Assembly: GCA_949152475.1 (NCBI GenBank)
Contig: OX424569.1
Coordinates: 19,753,170-19,817,169, forward strand
Length of the DNA: 64,000 nt
Reading direction: 5' to 3'
Origin: Terebella lapidaria
Taxonomy: Eukaryota > Annelida > Polychaeta > Terebellida > Terebellidae
The stretch's first letter is position 1; each line of letters starts with the position of its first letter. The notes under the pieces are model-generated. The model saw only the letters and a list, made by a program, of their open reading frames with translations. It was not told where the DNA came from and did not search any database. The position numbers and the translations under genes were made by a program. Below are positions 45,746-57,750 of this stretch, one piece after another.

Positions 45746-45947
45746 TTTTGATAAATTTGTCGCCATGCAGAAGGAAGGTGACCCCTCAATGTTTGTAACG
45801 GTTGCCAACGTTCTCTGCCATGCTGAGACCAGGGCTCGAGACAGCGACTGTACAGGGGAGGATGTCAGTCTGCCTGGCATGACAACCGACCAGCAGTTCT
45901 GGAGCTATGTCGCCATGGATACAAAGGAAATACCCTTTGCAAATTGG
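45746..45947 (+). CDS. CTC1: CTC1-like exon 5
   Basis: The acceptor is TATTTATCAG and the donor is AATTGG|GTGAGA. One base completes the codon from exon 4 to Ser; 67 codons follow and end in phase 0. The peptide includes FDKFVAMQKEGDPSMFVTVA and ends IPFANW. A rival acceptor (GCCATGCAG at 45770) would break the phase with exon 4, so the earlier one is preferred. Confidence 0.65.
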
Positions 45948-46064
45948 GTGAGAGTGGCTCCAATCATTTTTGATGTATGGTGAAATATCTGCCATAATGA
46001 TTGATTTGAAACAACTTAATAATGGAATTCCTGGTATTATATTCCACGCACCATCGTATTGCAG

Positions 46065-47045
46065 ATACTGTGTGGGCTGCTGAGTGTTGACAAGGACACA
46101 GCAAACATTTGCTTGACTGATGAGACTGGAATGATCGAGTGTGTGGTATCAGCCAAACAAACAAACCACACCAGTGACAATCAAGCTACTCAACAACTAG
46201 ACAACATGGAAACCACTACCAAAATCCCCAAGAGGTTGTCAACTTTCCCTCATGACAACATTTGTACAGAAGTGTTGGGACAGGTTGTGCTGCTGAGAGA
46301 GTTTCAGTTGGTTGTAGAGTCTGTTGTTTATAACGATCCGCTATCTGTTGACGGTGAGATGTTCACTGCAAGAAGACCGTACCTGCAATTCTCACTGGCA
46401 GATGCTCTGACATTCCAAGCATGCACACATGACCAAGTCAAGGAAGAGACAAATCCTGTGAACTTACCAAATTACTTGCGGCAGTCCAGTGAAAGCAAGG
46501 CACCAGATCTGAATGTTTTGAATTTTCACGAACAGACTTTAGACTCCATGAATGTGAAACCATCAACTTCATATTATGGAATGCCACCAGCTAAGTCATT
46601 GTCGATGGCTACCTGTTGTCAACAATTTCGTCTGATACACAAGGACAGTTTACATGTGCACAAGCAATTGTTTCCTGGAGCAAGACTTGCATTTTACGCA
46701 ACTGTCAAACCGATAGGTCGGCCATTTCTTGAAAATAAGAAGCGGACTGACTCAAGTACAGCTCCAAATCCCAAGAGAGCGAGGTTTTCACAATCAGAGG
46801 TTGAAGAGGCAGAAATACCTTCATGTGTCCTGTACTTCTGTGGAGATACAGCAAAATGGTTTCATGTCTTGCTCCCAGGGTCAACTTATTTCCTGAAGAA
46901 ACCAATTCATCACTCGAGGGAATCCATAGAGCTATTTCAGAACAGTTCTGCTGGGGAGGACGTTGAAAAAGCTGTTGAGAAAACTAATGCTCCTGCATTC
47001 ATCGTTGTCGAAAAATCCATGGAAATTGTGTTAGAAAAACTTCAG
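46065..47045 (+). CDS. CTC1: CTC1-like exon 6, the largest (327 codons)
   Basis: The acceptor is CGTATTGCAG and the donor is CTTCAG|GTAGGT, phase 0 at both ends. The peptide starts ILCGLLSVDKDTANICLTDE and continues with ETGMIECVV, a textbook OB-fold start (strand, turn, 'D-x-T-G-x-hydrophobic'). GQVVLLREFQLVVESVVYN then closes it. Near residue 215 a basic stretch (PNPKRARF) could be a nuclear localisation signal. The segment CVLYFCGDTAKWFHVLLPG starts a further OB-like unit. An uninterrupted frame of 981 bp in this repeat-rich DNA is itself good evidence of a gene. Confidence 0.75.
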
Positions 47046-47798
47046 GTAGGTTTTATTGATGTTTTTATTGATGTGTTTTGTTGCCCTTGAATCGCCGGTC
47101 TCCATGTGGCAGCCATTTTGAATTTTTGACGGGTCGGCGTAAAAAATTTTTTTTTGCCTCAAATCGCATTACTATCCATTTTAGGCCATTTCTAGGCAAA
47201 AAAAATTTTCACCTTTTGGAAAAAAAATTGAACTTAGAAATTTTCGGCACTTTTTTCCTTCATAATGGGAGCTGCCGGGGACTGTACCCATAGAACGCTT
47301 GAAGATAGAGCTTAGAAATTGGCACTTTCAAATGGGAAGTCATATATGGCGATTTGTTTGGTGACCTTGAATTTCACCTTTGATGACCTTGAAAGGTCAA
47401 AACAGCCATTTTGGGGTAAAAAAAATTGCCTAGATTTGCCTGAACAGATTATATATGCTTGTAGATAGAGATTGAGTTTGCATTATGAGCATATAGGAAG
47501 TCATATATGGAACAACTGATGATGATCTTGACCTTGACCTCAGATGACCTTGAGTGCTAAATGTCCGATGTGAAATGTGTAAATTAGTCACAGAGGCTTA
47601 AAGACTTGCACATACACGTTAGGATTGTGTATAAGCTTACAAGAAGTCATGTATTTATAGCACATCTCCTGGAGACCTTGAATTTGACGTTATGTATGAC
47701 CTTGAAACCAAATCTCACAACCTTGCCTGACCTGACATGTGTAAATTGGCCTCTACAGACAAAATACTTGTTGATAGAGCTTATATGTTTGTATTATT

Positions 47799-50597
47799 GT
47801 ATCCCCCGAACAAAGTTCGGCGGATACTATGGATTTGGCCTCGTCGTCCGCGTCCGTGTCCGCGTCCGCAGAGATTTTCTTGTGAACGCGCTACAGGCCG
47901 CAATTCTCACCCGATCACCATTATTTTTTGCAGGCACATATATAATGGTAAGATCCCGACACCAATCGATTTTGGTTGCCATGGCAACTGAATTGGTCGT
48001 TTGGGGACACATTTTGCATTGAAAACAGCCTGTTTGAGACACATGGCTTGTGAACGCGCTACAGGCCGCAATTCTCACCCGATCACCATTATTTTTTGCA
48101 GGCACATATATTATGGTAAGATCCCGACACCAATCGATTTTGGTTGCCGTGGCAACTGAATTGGTCGTTTGGGGACACATTTTGCATTGAAAACAGCCTG
48201 TTTGAGACACATGGCTTGTGAACGCTCTACAGATGGCAATTTTTGACGAATCTCGATAATATTTGGAAGTGTTGTTGGGAAGGGCTGTCACACGAAACCA
48301 ATCGTTTTTTAGAATGATCATATAAATATTAATATGTTAACAGCCTAACTTATTACAGAATTTTGAAATATCCATTTTGACATGTACGAGCATTCCAATA
48401 GCCTGTACAATGGAAGGTAATGACACTGGTTTCTTGTTCAGAATGGAGAACTGAAGTTTTCAGTGAAAACAGGACAATATTACTGAATAAGTTAACATTA
48501 GTTTTACTAGTTAAGTCTATTATTGTCCACAATAAAAATAGTTAAGACGAGAAACGTTTATTATTAAGCTCAACGAGGTAAAGGTTTTGTCCAGTACAGA
48601 TTTCATGGGTGTAACTGAATAAGTTAACATTATTTTTAATAGTTAAGTCTATTATTGACCACAATAAAAATAGTTAAGACAAGTAATATTTATTATTAAC
48701 CTCAACAAGGTAAATGTTTTTTCCAGTACAAATTTCAGTGGTGTAACCGAATAAGTTAACATTATTTTCACTAGTTAAGTCTATTATTGACCACAATAAA
48801 AATAGTTAAGTCTAATATTGACCACAATAAAAATAGTTAAGATGAGAAATATTTATTATTAAGCTCAACAAGGTGAAAGTATGTCCAGTACGAATTTCAT
48901 GGGTGTACTGAATAAGTTAACATTATTTTTACTAGTTTAGTCTATTATTGACCACAATAAAAATAGTTGAGACAAGAAATATTTATTATTGGGCTCAACA
49001 AGGTAAAGATTCTGTCCAGTAGACATTTTATGTCTGTAACCAAATAAGTTAACATTTTTTTTGCTAGTTAAGTCTATTATTGACCTCAATAAAAATAGTT
49101 AAGATGAGAAACAATTATTATTGAGCACAACAAGATCAAGATTTTGTCCGGTATAAATTTCTGGGTGTAACCGAATAAGTTAACTTTATTTTTACATGTT
49201 AAGTCTATTATTGACCACAATGAAAATAGTTAAGACAAGAAATATTTATTATTGGGCTCAACAAGGTGAAGGCTTTGTCCAGTAGAGATTTTATGGCTGT
49301 GACCAAATAAGTTAACATTATTTTTTTGCTAGTTAAGTCTATTATTGATCACAATAGCTTTTTATGAAAACATTGATCAACTTTTACTTTGAATTTCAAC
49401 TTGAGATCATGTTTGGCACAAATTATGAGTTAAAATATAACTTATGGTGAAAAATTCGATCTGGCTCCAATTTCGTCATCTTGAAATGCAGTTTTGGTCA
49501 ACTTTTACTTTGAATTTCAACTTGAAAGCATGTTTGGCACATATTATAAGTCGAAATATAACTTATGGTGAAAAGTTCGATCTGGCTCCATTTTCGTCAT
49601 CTTGAAATGCAGTTTTGGTCAATTTTTAGTTTGAATTTCAACTTGAAACCAAGTTTGGCACATATTATGAGTTAAACTATAACTTATGATGAAAAGTTCG
49701 ATCTGGCTCCAATTTCTTCATCTTGAAATGCAGTTTTGGTAATCTTTTAGCTTGAATTTCAACTTGAAACCAAGTTTGGCACTTATTATGAGTTAAAATA
49801 TAACTTATGACGAAAAGTTCTATCTGGCTCCAATTTCGTCATCTTGAAATGCAGTTTTGGTCAACTTTTACATTGAATTTCAACTTAATACCAAGTTTGG
49901 CACATATTATGAGTTGAAATATAACTGATGGCGAAAAGTTTGATCTGGCTCCAATTTCGTCATCTTGAAATGCAGTTTTGGTCAACTTTTAGTTTGAATT
50001 CCAACTTGAAATCAAGTTGGGCAGGTATTATGAGTTAAAATATGACTCGTGACGAAAAGTTTGATCTAGCTCCAATTTTGTCATCTTGAAATGCAGTTTT
50101 GATTAACTTTTATTTTGAATTTCAATTGAAACCATGTTTGGCACATACATGTATTATGAGTCGAAATATAACTTATGGTGAGAAGTTCAATCTGGCTCCA
50201 ATTTTGTCATCTTGAAATGCATTTTTGGTCAAATTTTACTTTGAATTTCAACTTGGAACCAAGTTTGTAAAAAATATTCTGAGATGAAAAATATATAGGT
50301 GAAAAGATTGATCTATCTGTATTTTCGTTATTTTATCAAACATGTCGAATGGAAATTCATGTAAAGAGATTTCAGTGGTGATTTTGAATTCGACCTTCAA
50401 TAACCTCGGAAAATCAGTGCAGCAATTTTGGTGGGGAAAAGAAAACAGTTGTGACTTGAGATTTAACATTTCTCTGGTAATCTTTTTTAGCCCTTGCTCT
50501 GGTTTTTCACACTTGACAGTGATATATTTGGGGCAACAGAGATGACAGGGCTACGGGGGATACACCCAAGCGGTCGTAGGCGACCGGAAGCGTCTAG
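47799..50597 (+). mobile_element. Family A element A4, longest copy
   Basis: It starts GTATCCCCCGAACAAAG. Its 5' block is tandemly duplicated with a 168-bp offset (from 47881 and from 48049). About eight GTTAAC units (48480-49360) precede about eight units of the AACTTTTACTTTGAATTTC core (49380-50340). The 3' end has CGGGGGATAC, hairpin CGGTCG/CGACCG and CTAG at 50594-50597. Confidence 0.7.
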
Positions 50598-50957
50598 TTA
50601 TATACCTGCGATGTTATTCGTCCGCATAACGCTGTTTGTGCCCTGTGCAATAACAATGGTGAGCGGGCAGATACGAGGGCAAATATCAGGGCAAATAGTG
50701 ACCGGTATCCTGCCCGCTGTCAACGATCGCTCACGCGCATCGAATGACGTTGCCATAACACATACACGTGTCCTATTGTTCATTACGCTTTTGTTCTCAC
50801 GGTATATAATAAACACAACATCACCTGGGTTTTCCAGCATGTGCCTCAACATTTGCCCTTGATCCCGGCATTTACCCTCGGCCTTCGGCCTCAGGCTGAT
50901 ACTTGGGATCGCGGGCAAATATCAGGTCACATACTGGAAAAACCAGGTAATATTGTC
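50598..50957. mobile_element. Palindromic insertion, possible MITE or foldback element
   Basis: This segment lies between the A4 end and the resumption of B11 (ATGAACGTATATGAAG). It contains inverted repeats such as CACCTGGGTTTTCCAGCATG (50823-50842) against CATACTGGAAAAACCAGGT (50931-50949), and repeats of GGGCAAATATCAGG. The borders are approximate and the class is unknown. Confidence 0.35.
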
Positions 50958-51111
50958 TATTTATGAACGTATATGAAGTCATATGCAGCATACCTAATGG
51001 TGATATTGCAGTTCACAAAGATGACCTTGATTGGTAAATCTCAAAGTCATATGTCACTTGCAATGCTTAAAGCCAAAATTGTCCGGTAACCTATCTTAGC
51101 CCTTGGGCTAA

Positions 51112-51532
51112 TTTTGTATCAAGCCATGCAAATTTGATGTTTAGTCCTGGGTATTTCAAATCCTATCAGTAACTGAGAACAGAGAACACGGAGAAGCAAA
51201 TACCGGGTATGGCTTGCAGTGTACATAGTCATGTATACATGTTGAACATGTATTCATGATAAAGATCTAACTGCAGTCCATATTTGATAATAATAAAACA
51301 TTTACATTAGATTATGGCGAATAAAGGAAGTCTGTTGAAAATCCTCAAAATTAGGGAGAACAATATTTGATTGAGGCTCGTAAAGCATGTGTTTGTCTTC
51401 TGAAAGAATCATCGTGAAAACTGCGAGCATGCTGATTCAAAGCAGAATCAAATTTACAAACATTGAATACTGTTTAATTCAGTAGTGCATAATGGGCATC
51501 AGTGTAGTGCATTTCTTCATTGAACTTGACAG
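51112..51532. other. Low-copy intron tail before exon 7
   Basis: I see no repeat or gene in these 420 bp apart from ordinary AT-rich intron sequence leading to the acceptor TTGAACTTGACAG. Confidence 0.4.
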
Positions 51533-51630
51533 ATTCCGCACTTGCCAAGAGATTTTGAGGACTACCCAGTCTGCCCAAGCTCTGACCCAGATCAACCATT
51601 CTACTCTGTCTCATCTGTGCTCAGAGAAAG
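51533..51630 (+). CDS. CTC1: CTC1-like exon 7
   Basis: The acceptor is GAACTTGACAG and the donor is GAGAAAG|GTATTT. It starts in phase 0 and leaves two bases. The peptide starts IPHLPRDFEDYPVCPSSD and continues to YSVSSVLRE. The other two frames need a stop or the wrong phase. It follows exon 6 naturally. Confidence 0.6.
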
Positions 51631-51917
51631 GTATTTATACTTTGTTACTTCACGCTGAAACAAGTTTGGGTGCTGCAATATAATGTGTTCAATTTAAATA
51701 TATTATTGCAGGAAATAATGCATGATGATAGCTAACATTCTGTATGTATTATGACCATCATGATAACCGTCTCTCACCATAGGGTATATAGAACTTAGAT
51801 AAGAAATTCACTCCATCTTGATTAGTGAAGGCTGTCGTGGTAAGCTAACAGGGTGCTTTGTCCTATTTTCTGTTAATTTTATCACCTTCTCTGCTGCACC
51901 CTCCTACCCACAAACAG

Positions 51918-52045
51918 TATCGATCTAGACCCCTCAAACGTGAACATCATAGGAGCTGTGCTACAGAGGACAACGGAGGGTAGCAAGAAGAGCGAACTTG
52001 TTGGTGTACCACGCAGCAGGCTTAATGAGGAAAACCTCAGACTTG
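51918..52045 (+). CDS. CTC1: CTC1-like exon 8
   Basis: The acceptor is CACAAACAG and the donor is GACTTG|GTACGT. One base completes the Ser codon from exon 7 and one base is left. The peptide SNVNIIGAVLQR is a typical first OB strand, followed by a polar loop with TTEGSKKSELVGVP. Confidence 0.65.
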
Positions 52046-52263
52046 GTACGTACAGTGGAGTTATATGATACACGTACAAGATTAATATGTATTGACTGGT
52101 AGGTGTGAAGATGTGAACATCCTTGGATAGGTTGTATATGTTGACGTTTTTACAGTTTTAAAACCAATGAAAATGGGGAAAGAACTTTCAATGTCTAAAT
52201 GTCATTGACATCTTTAGCACTTGCGACCAGTATAGTATCATGTTGCCATTTTCTCTTGTGTAG

Positions 52264-52537
52264 GGGTCTCCCTGCCAGAGTCACGAAGGATAATGTTGCG
52301 TTTGGGAGATGTTGTGAACCGCGGCACCTTCGTCAACATCTATTTCGCTTCCGACAAGATATCATATGCACTGGGACTACTCCCTGGGAACATTGTCCGC
52401 TTCTTCCGACTTGAGCGACAGGTGCCACGATCTGGCTGGCCATATTTCAACTTTAACATGGCGTCTAGCTGCTGGGTGACGCACCAGGCTCCTCCAGTAC
52501 AACACAGAGAGCCGGCACACAGGAAAACCTTCATGCC
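52264..52537 (+). CDS. CTC1: CTC1-like exon 9 (last visible)
   Basis: The acceptor is CTTGTGTAG and the donor is CATGCC|GTGAGT. It completes a Gly codon with two bases and ends in phase 2. The peptide includes RLGDVVNRGTFVNIYF and LGLLPGNIVRFFRLERQV. The LGLLPG-hydrophobic strand followed by a basic/aromatic stretch is the feature that most suggests the C-terminal OB fold of CTC1. No next exon is visible before 64000; everything after 53140 is repeat, so the gene probably continues beyond the window. Confidence 0.7.
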
Positions 52538-52830
52538 GTGAGTTTGATAGCAGTTGGTGGAAGAATGGGGGCAGAGAGAGAGATGTCAAGTAGAGAAAAT
52601 GAGGCTCACTTCCTGTAACACACAAAACATAAATCAATGAAAAACACGTGGCTCTGCTTGGTCATGTCGGGGTGACGTTATACCAATATTCGTGAGAGAG
52701 ATACAATATGTGTATGAATGGTTGATGTAAAAATGCAATGTTAGTGATAGTCTCAATCTGGTCCATTGGGACGGAAATATGGTACAGCCCAGAGTTCTGG
52801 CACAGGTCAGTTCTCTGGCATGAAAGTCAG
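52538..52830. other. Low-copy intron sequence
   Basis: Ordinary intron-like sequence after the donor of exon 9, without a recognised feature. Confidence 0.4.
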
Positions 52831-53137
52831 CATGGGTGTAGAGGGTCTCACCTTACAGGTCAGACATCAGTCATAGCGTAGGTGTGGAGGGTCTCACCTT
52901 ACAGGTCAGACATCAGAGTCATAGCATAGGTGTGGAGGGTCTCACCTTACAGGTCAGACATCAGAGTCATAGCGTAGGTGTGGAGGGTCTCACCTTACAG
53001 GTCAGACATCAGAGTCATAGCATAGGTGTGGAGGGTCTCGCCTTACAGGTCAGACATCAGAGTCATAGCATAGGTGTGGAGGGTCTCACCTTACAGGTCA
53101 GACATCAGAGTCATAGCATAGGTGTGGAGGATGTATA
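52831..53137 (+). repeat. Minisatellite, 48-bp unit, about 6 copies
   Basis: The unit contains GTGTGGAGGGTCTCACC, TTACAGGTCAGACATC and AGAGTCATAGCATAG. Units are nearly identical (CATAG/CGTAG and CTCACC/CTCGCC variants), and the first two are shorter. The length is a multiple of three, so the plus strand is open as a 16-residue repeat, which I do not regard as a protein. Each unit has one AGGTCA. Confidence 0.9.
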
Positions 53138-56100
53138 GGTGCCTCGATGTATCTTCGCCAAATTTTCACCGCTGGTCAGAAATGTTGTGTGGAAGAAGCC
53201 TATTGTTTTTGAGCCGGCTCCAGGGTCCGTGAGGATGAAAATCAAGTTTTTGGTTTCCGCACGATAACTCAAAAAGTATTATGGCATTGACTGTAAAACT
53301 TTGCACGGAGGTTCATATATCACCAGGGAAGAAGCCTATTGATTTTGAGGCTGATCCGTCAAACGACCTTTGACCTAGGGCTCGAAATAATTTTAGCTGA
53401 GTCATCCTTGAGGCTCTCATGCATATCTCGGAAACGGTGCGTCGTAGGGCGAAACGGACGTGATTTTCGGACTCGTCGCCTTAGACAAACATGTCTTAAG
53501 GGTATTATGGATGACCTTTGACCTTAAATTTTTTCGCTGAGTCAGCATTTTTCGTTTTCGTCGATATCTCGGAAACGGTGTGTCTTAGAGCGAAACGGAC
53601 ATTATTTTCAGACTCGTCACCCTAGACAAACATGTCTAAAGGGTATTATGGATGACCTTTGACCTTGACCTAAATTTTTTCACTGAGTCGGCATTTTTCG
53701 TTTTCGTCGATATCTCGGAAACGGTGCGTCGTAGGGCGAAACGGACGTGATTTTCGGACTCGTCACCTTAGACAAACATGTCTTAAGGGTATTATGGATG
53801 ACCTTTGACCTTGACCTTAAATTTTTTCGCTGCGTCGTAGAGCGAAACGGACGTTATTTTCAGACTCGTTGCCTTAGACAAACATGTCTTAAGGGTATTA
53901 TGGATGACCTTTGACCTTGACCTTAAATTTTTTCGCTGAGTCGGCATTTTTCGTTTTGACGCCGATATCTCGGAAACGGTGCGTGGAACAGTGAAACGGA
54001 CGTTATTTTCGGACTTTTCGCTCTAGACAAACATTTCTTGAGGGTTTTAGGGATGAGTCGGCATTTTTCGTTTTCGTCGATATCTCGGAAACGGTGCGTC
54101 GTAGAGCGAAACGGACTTTATTTTCGGACTCATCACCCTAGACAAACATGTCCAAAGGGTACGACGTTTGACCTTGACCTTAAATTGTTTCGCTGAGTCG
54201 GCATTTTTCGTTTTCGTCGATATCTCGGAAACGGTGCATCGTAGAGCGAAACGGACATTACTTTCGACTCGTCGCCTTAGTCAAACATGTCTTAAGGGTA
54301 TTATGAATGACCTTTGACCTTGACCTTAAATTTTTTCGCTGAGTTAGCATTTTTCGTTTTCGTCGATATCTCGGAAACGGTGCGTCGTAGCGCGAAACGG
54401 ACGTTATTTCGGACTCGTCGCCTTAGACAAACATGTCTTAAGGGTATTATGGATGACCTTGGCCTTGAATTTTTTGCTGAGTCGACATTTTTCGGTGCGT
54501 CGTACAGCGAAACGGACGTTATTTTCGAACTTTTCGCCCTAGACAAACATGTCTTAAGGGTATTAGGAATGACCTTTGACCTTGACCTTAAATTTGTTCG
54601 CTGAGCGGGCATTTCTTGTTTTCGTCGATATCTCGGAAAAGGTGCGTCGTAGAGCGAAACGGACGTTATTTTCGGACTCGTCGCCCTAGACAAACATGTC
54701 TTAAGGGTATTATGGATGACCTTTGACATGACCTTAAATTTTTTCGCTGAGTCGGCATTTTCTTGTTTCCGTCGATATCTCGGAAACGGTGCGTCGTAGA
54801 GCGAAACGGACATTGTTTTCAGACTTTTCTCCCTAGACTAACATGTGTTAAGGGTATTAGGGATGACCTTCGACCTTGACCTTAAATTTTTTCGCTGAGT
54901 CGACATTTTTCGTTTTTGTCGATATCTCGGAAACGGTGCGTCGTAGAGCGAAACAGACGTTATTTTCGGACTTGTCACCCTAGACAAACATGTTTAAGGG
55001 GTATTATGGGTGACCTTTGACCTTCACCTTAAATTTTTTCACTGAGTCTGCAATTTTCGTTTTCGTCGATATCTCGGAAACGGTGCGTCGTAGAGCGAAA
55101 CGGACGTTGTTTTCGGACTCGTCGCCTTAGACAAACATGTTTAAGGGGTATTTTCAATGACCTTTGACCTTGACCGTAATTTTTTTTTGCTGAGTCGACA
55201 TTTTTCGTTTTCGTCGATATCTCGGAAACGGTGTGTCGTAGAGCGAAACGGACGTTGTTTTCGGACTCATCGATTCCTCGGAAACGGTGCGACTTAGAAC
55301 AAAACAGACATTACACAGATAGTCTTAATGGTATGAAGTTTGTCCTTCACATACATGTAATTGCACAAATGTCTTATAGGTCTCATTGGGAGCTTATCAT
55401 GTTTTTGCTGAATCTGCATTTTGTTTTTTTCATGCTTCACCCTGAAATGCCTCCAAGGACTTACAACAAAACAGACATTACACAGATAGTCTTAATGGTA
55501 TGAAGTTTGTCCTTCACATACATGTAATTGCACAAATGTCTTATAGGTCTCATTGGGAGCTTATCATGTTTTTGCTGAATCAGCATTTTGTTTTTTTCAT
55601 GCTTCACCCTGAAATACCTTTGACCTTGACCTTAAATTTTTTCGCTGAGTCGACATTTTTAGGTTACCGGACCTATGGTCCGATAACCTATTGGCATGGC
55701 GTTGCGTCCGTCGTCGTCCACATTTTTATCTTTTTTGTTTACAGGCGAATTTTTCTGAAATTTTGCACAAAAATACTTAAAAATAATTCAAGAAGGATGT
55801 ATTTTTTAGTTTTTTGATTTTCGCATTTTTAGGTTACCGGACCTATGGTCCGATAACCTATTGCCGTCACGTTGCGTCCGTCCGGCGTCCGTCGTCCGGC
55901 GTCCGTCCACAGCTGTATCTTTAAAGTTTACAGGCGGATTTTTCTGAAATTTTGCACAAAAATGCCTAAAAATATTTCAATAGGGGTTTTTTTTTTAGTT
56001 TTTTGATTTTCGCATTTTTCTCAAAATGGCGGCCATTTTTGACGAAAAATGGCCAATTTTGGACTTTGGCGGCCATTTTCTCAAAAACTGTCTGATCAGT

Positions 56101-57750
56101 TTTGAGATTTTTGTTTCAAAAGATTCCCCTTATGTACCTTTATGATGTGTATAAGTTTTGTTGCCCTTGAATCGCCGGTCTCCGTGTGGCGGCCATTTTG
56201 AATTTTTGACGGGTCGGCGAAAAAAAATTTTTTTGCCCCAAATCGCGTTACTATCCATTTTGGGCCATTTCTAGGCAAAAAAAATGTTTTCACCCTTTGA
56301 AAAAAATTTTGGACTTCGAAAATTTTCGGCACTTTTTGCCTTCATAATGGGAGCTGCCCGGACTGTACTCATAGAACGCTTGAAGATAGAGCTTAGATAT
56401 TGGCACTTTCAAATGGGAAGTCATATATGGCGACTTGTGTGGTGACCTTGAATTTGACCTTGGATGACCTTGAAAGGTCAAAATAGCCATTTTTGGGTCG
56501 AAAAATGCCCAAATTTGCAGCTTTTCTGTCTTTTCTCGAAAACTGTCTGATCAGTTTTGAGATTTTCATTTCAGAAGATTCCCTCTATGTACCTTTATGA
56601 TGTGTATAAGTTTTGTTGCCCTTGAATCACTGGTCTCCGTGTGGCAGCCATTTTGAATTTTTGACGCAAATTGCGTTACTATCCATTTTGGGCCATTTCT
56701 AGGCAAAGAAAATTTTTTCACCCTTTGAAAAAAATTTGGGAGTTTGAAAATTTTCGGCACTTTTCTCCTTCATAATGGGAGCTGCCTAGACTGTACTCAT
56801 AGAATGCTTGAAGATAGAGCTTAGAAATTAGCACTTTCAAATGGGAAGTCATATATGAAGACTTGTGTGGTGACCTTGAATTTGACCTTGGATGACCTTG
56901 AAATGTCAAAACAGCCATTTTTGAGTCGAAAAATGCCCAAATTTGCACCTTGTTTGTCTTTAATCGAAAACTGTCTGATCACTTTTGAGATTTTTATTTC
57001 AAAACATAGTAATTGGGGTTTTTGACATGATGTGTATAAATATGTATATAGTGTATAAAGTGCCTTGAATTGCTCAAAAGGCTAGAAATTTAGGCTGAAT
57101 AGGCCCCAAATTTAATTTTTAGCTTACCGGCCCTTTGGGCCGATAAGCTATTGTCGTGGTATTTCGTCCGTCGTCCGTCGTCCGTCCGGGTCTGTAACTT
57201 TTTTTTGACGTGATGAATTTCCCCATAAATTTGTCAGAACATACCTTGGGCCAGTATCTAGAGACGTTTTTTTAATTTTTTTGATTGAATCGTTTTTGCC
57301 GATTTGGCGGCCATTTTTGACGAAAAATGACCAATTTTGGACTTGATGGCCATTTTCTCAAAAACTGTCTGATCAGTTTTGAGATTTTTGTTTTAAAACA
57401 TTCCCCTCATGTACCTCTATGATGTGTATAAGTTTCGTTGCCCTTGAATTGCCGGTCTGCGTGTGGCGGCCATTTTGATTTTTTGACGGGTCGGCGAAAA
57501 AAATTTTTTTTGTCCCAAATCAAGTCACTATTCGTTTTGAGCCATTTCCAGCAAAAAAAAAAAAATTTTTTTTTGGCCATTGAAAAATTTTTTGGACTTA
57601 GAAAATTTCACCCAATTTTTCCTTCATAATGGGAGCTGTGCGGAGTAAACTCATAGAAGACTTCAAAATAGAGCCTAAGTATTGGCACATTCAAATGGGA
57701 AATCATATAATGCGGTTTGAGTGATGACCTTGAATTTGACCTTCAATGAC

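Larger units (their letters stand above)
47063..51111 (+). mobile_element. Family B element B11, 5'-truncated, split by A4
   Basis: It starts abruptly 17 bp after the exon 6 donor with body sequence GTTGCCCTTGAATCGCCGG. It carries TGACCTTGAATTTCACC and TGAAAGGTCA motifs, is broken by A4 (47799-50597) and by a palindromic segment, and ends at GTCCGGTAACC, hairpin TTAGCCCTTGGGCTAA. Confidence 0.55.
21853..52537 (+). other. CTC1: CTC1-like gene, nine exons (incomplete at both ends)
   Basis: Exons are 21853-21908, 22029-22128, 36669-36740, 36960-37093, 45746-45947, 46065-47045, 51533-51630, 51918-52045 and 52264-52537. Every junction is AG/GT and every pair of neighbours is in matching phase (exon end phases 2,0,0,2,0,0,2,1,2), giving about 681 uninterrupted codons. 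That agreement over eight junctions is hard to get by chance. The product looks like repeated OB-fold segments. CTC1, STN1 and TEN1 form the CST complex, which binds single-stranded telomeric DNA and helps DNA polymerase alpha fill in the C-strand. Vertebrate CTC1 is about 1200 residues, so this would be roughly the central and C-terminal half. The N-terminal exons and the end are not found. The identity is from recalled family features, not a search; another OB-fold protein is the alternative. Confidence 0.65.

Noticed and set aside
35222-53137. CRISPR-like arrays in the 37-bp and 48-bp repeats
   Set aside because: Units follow one another without unique spacers, and the genome is eukaryotic.
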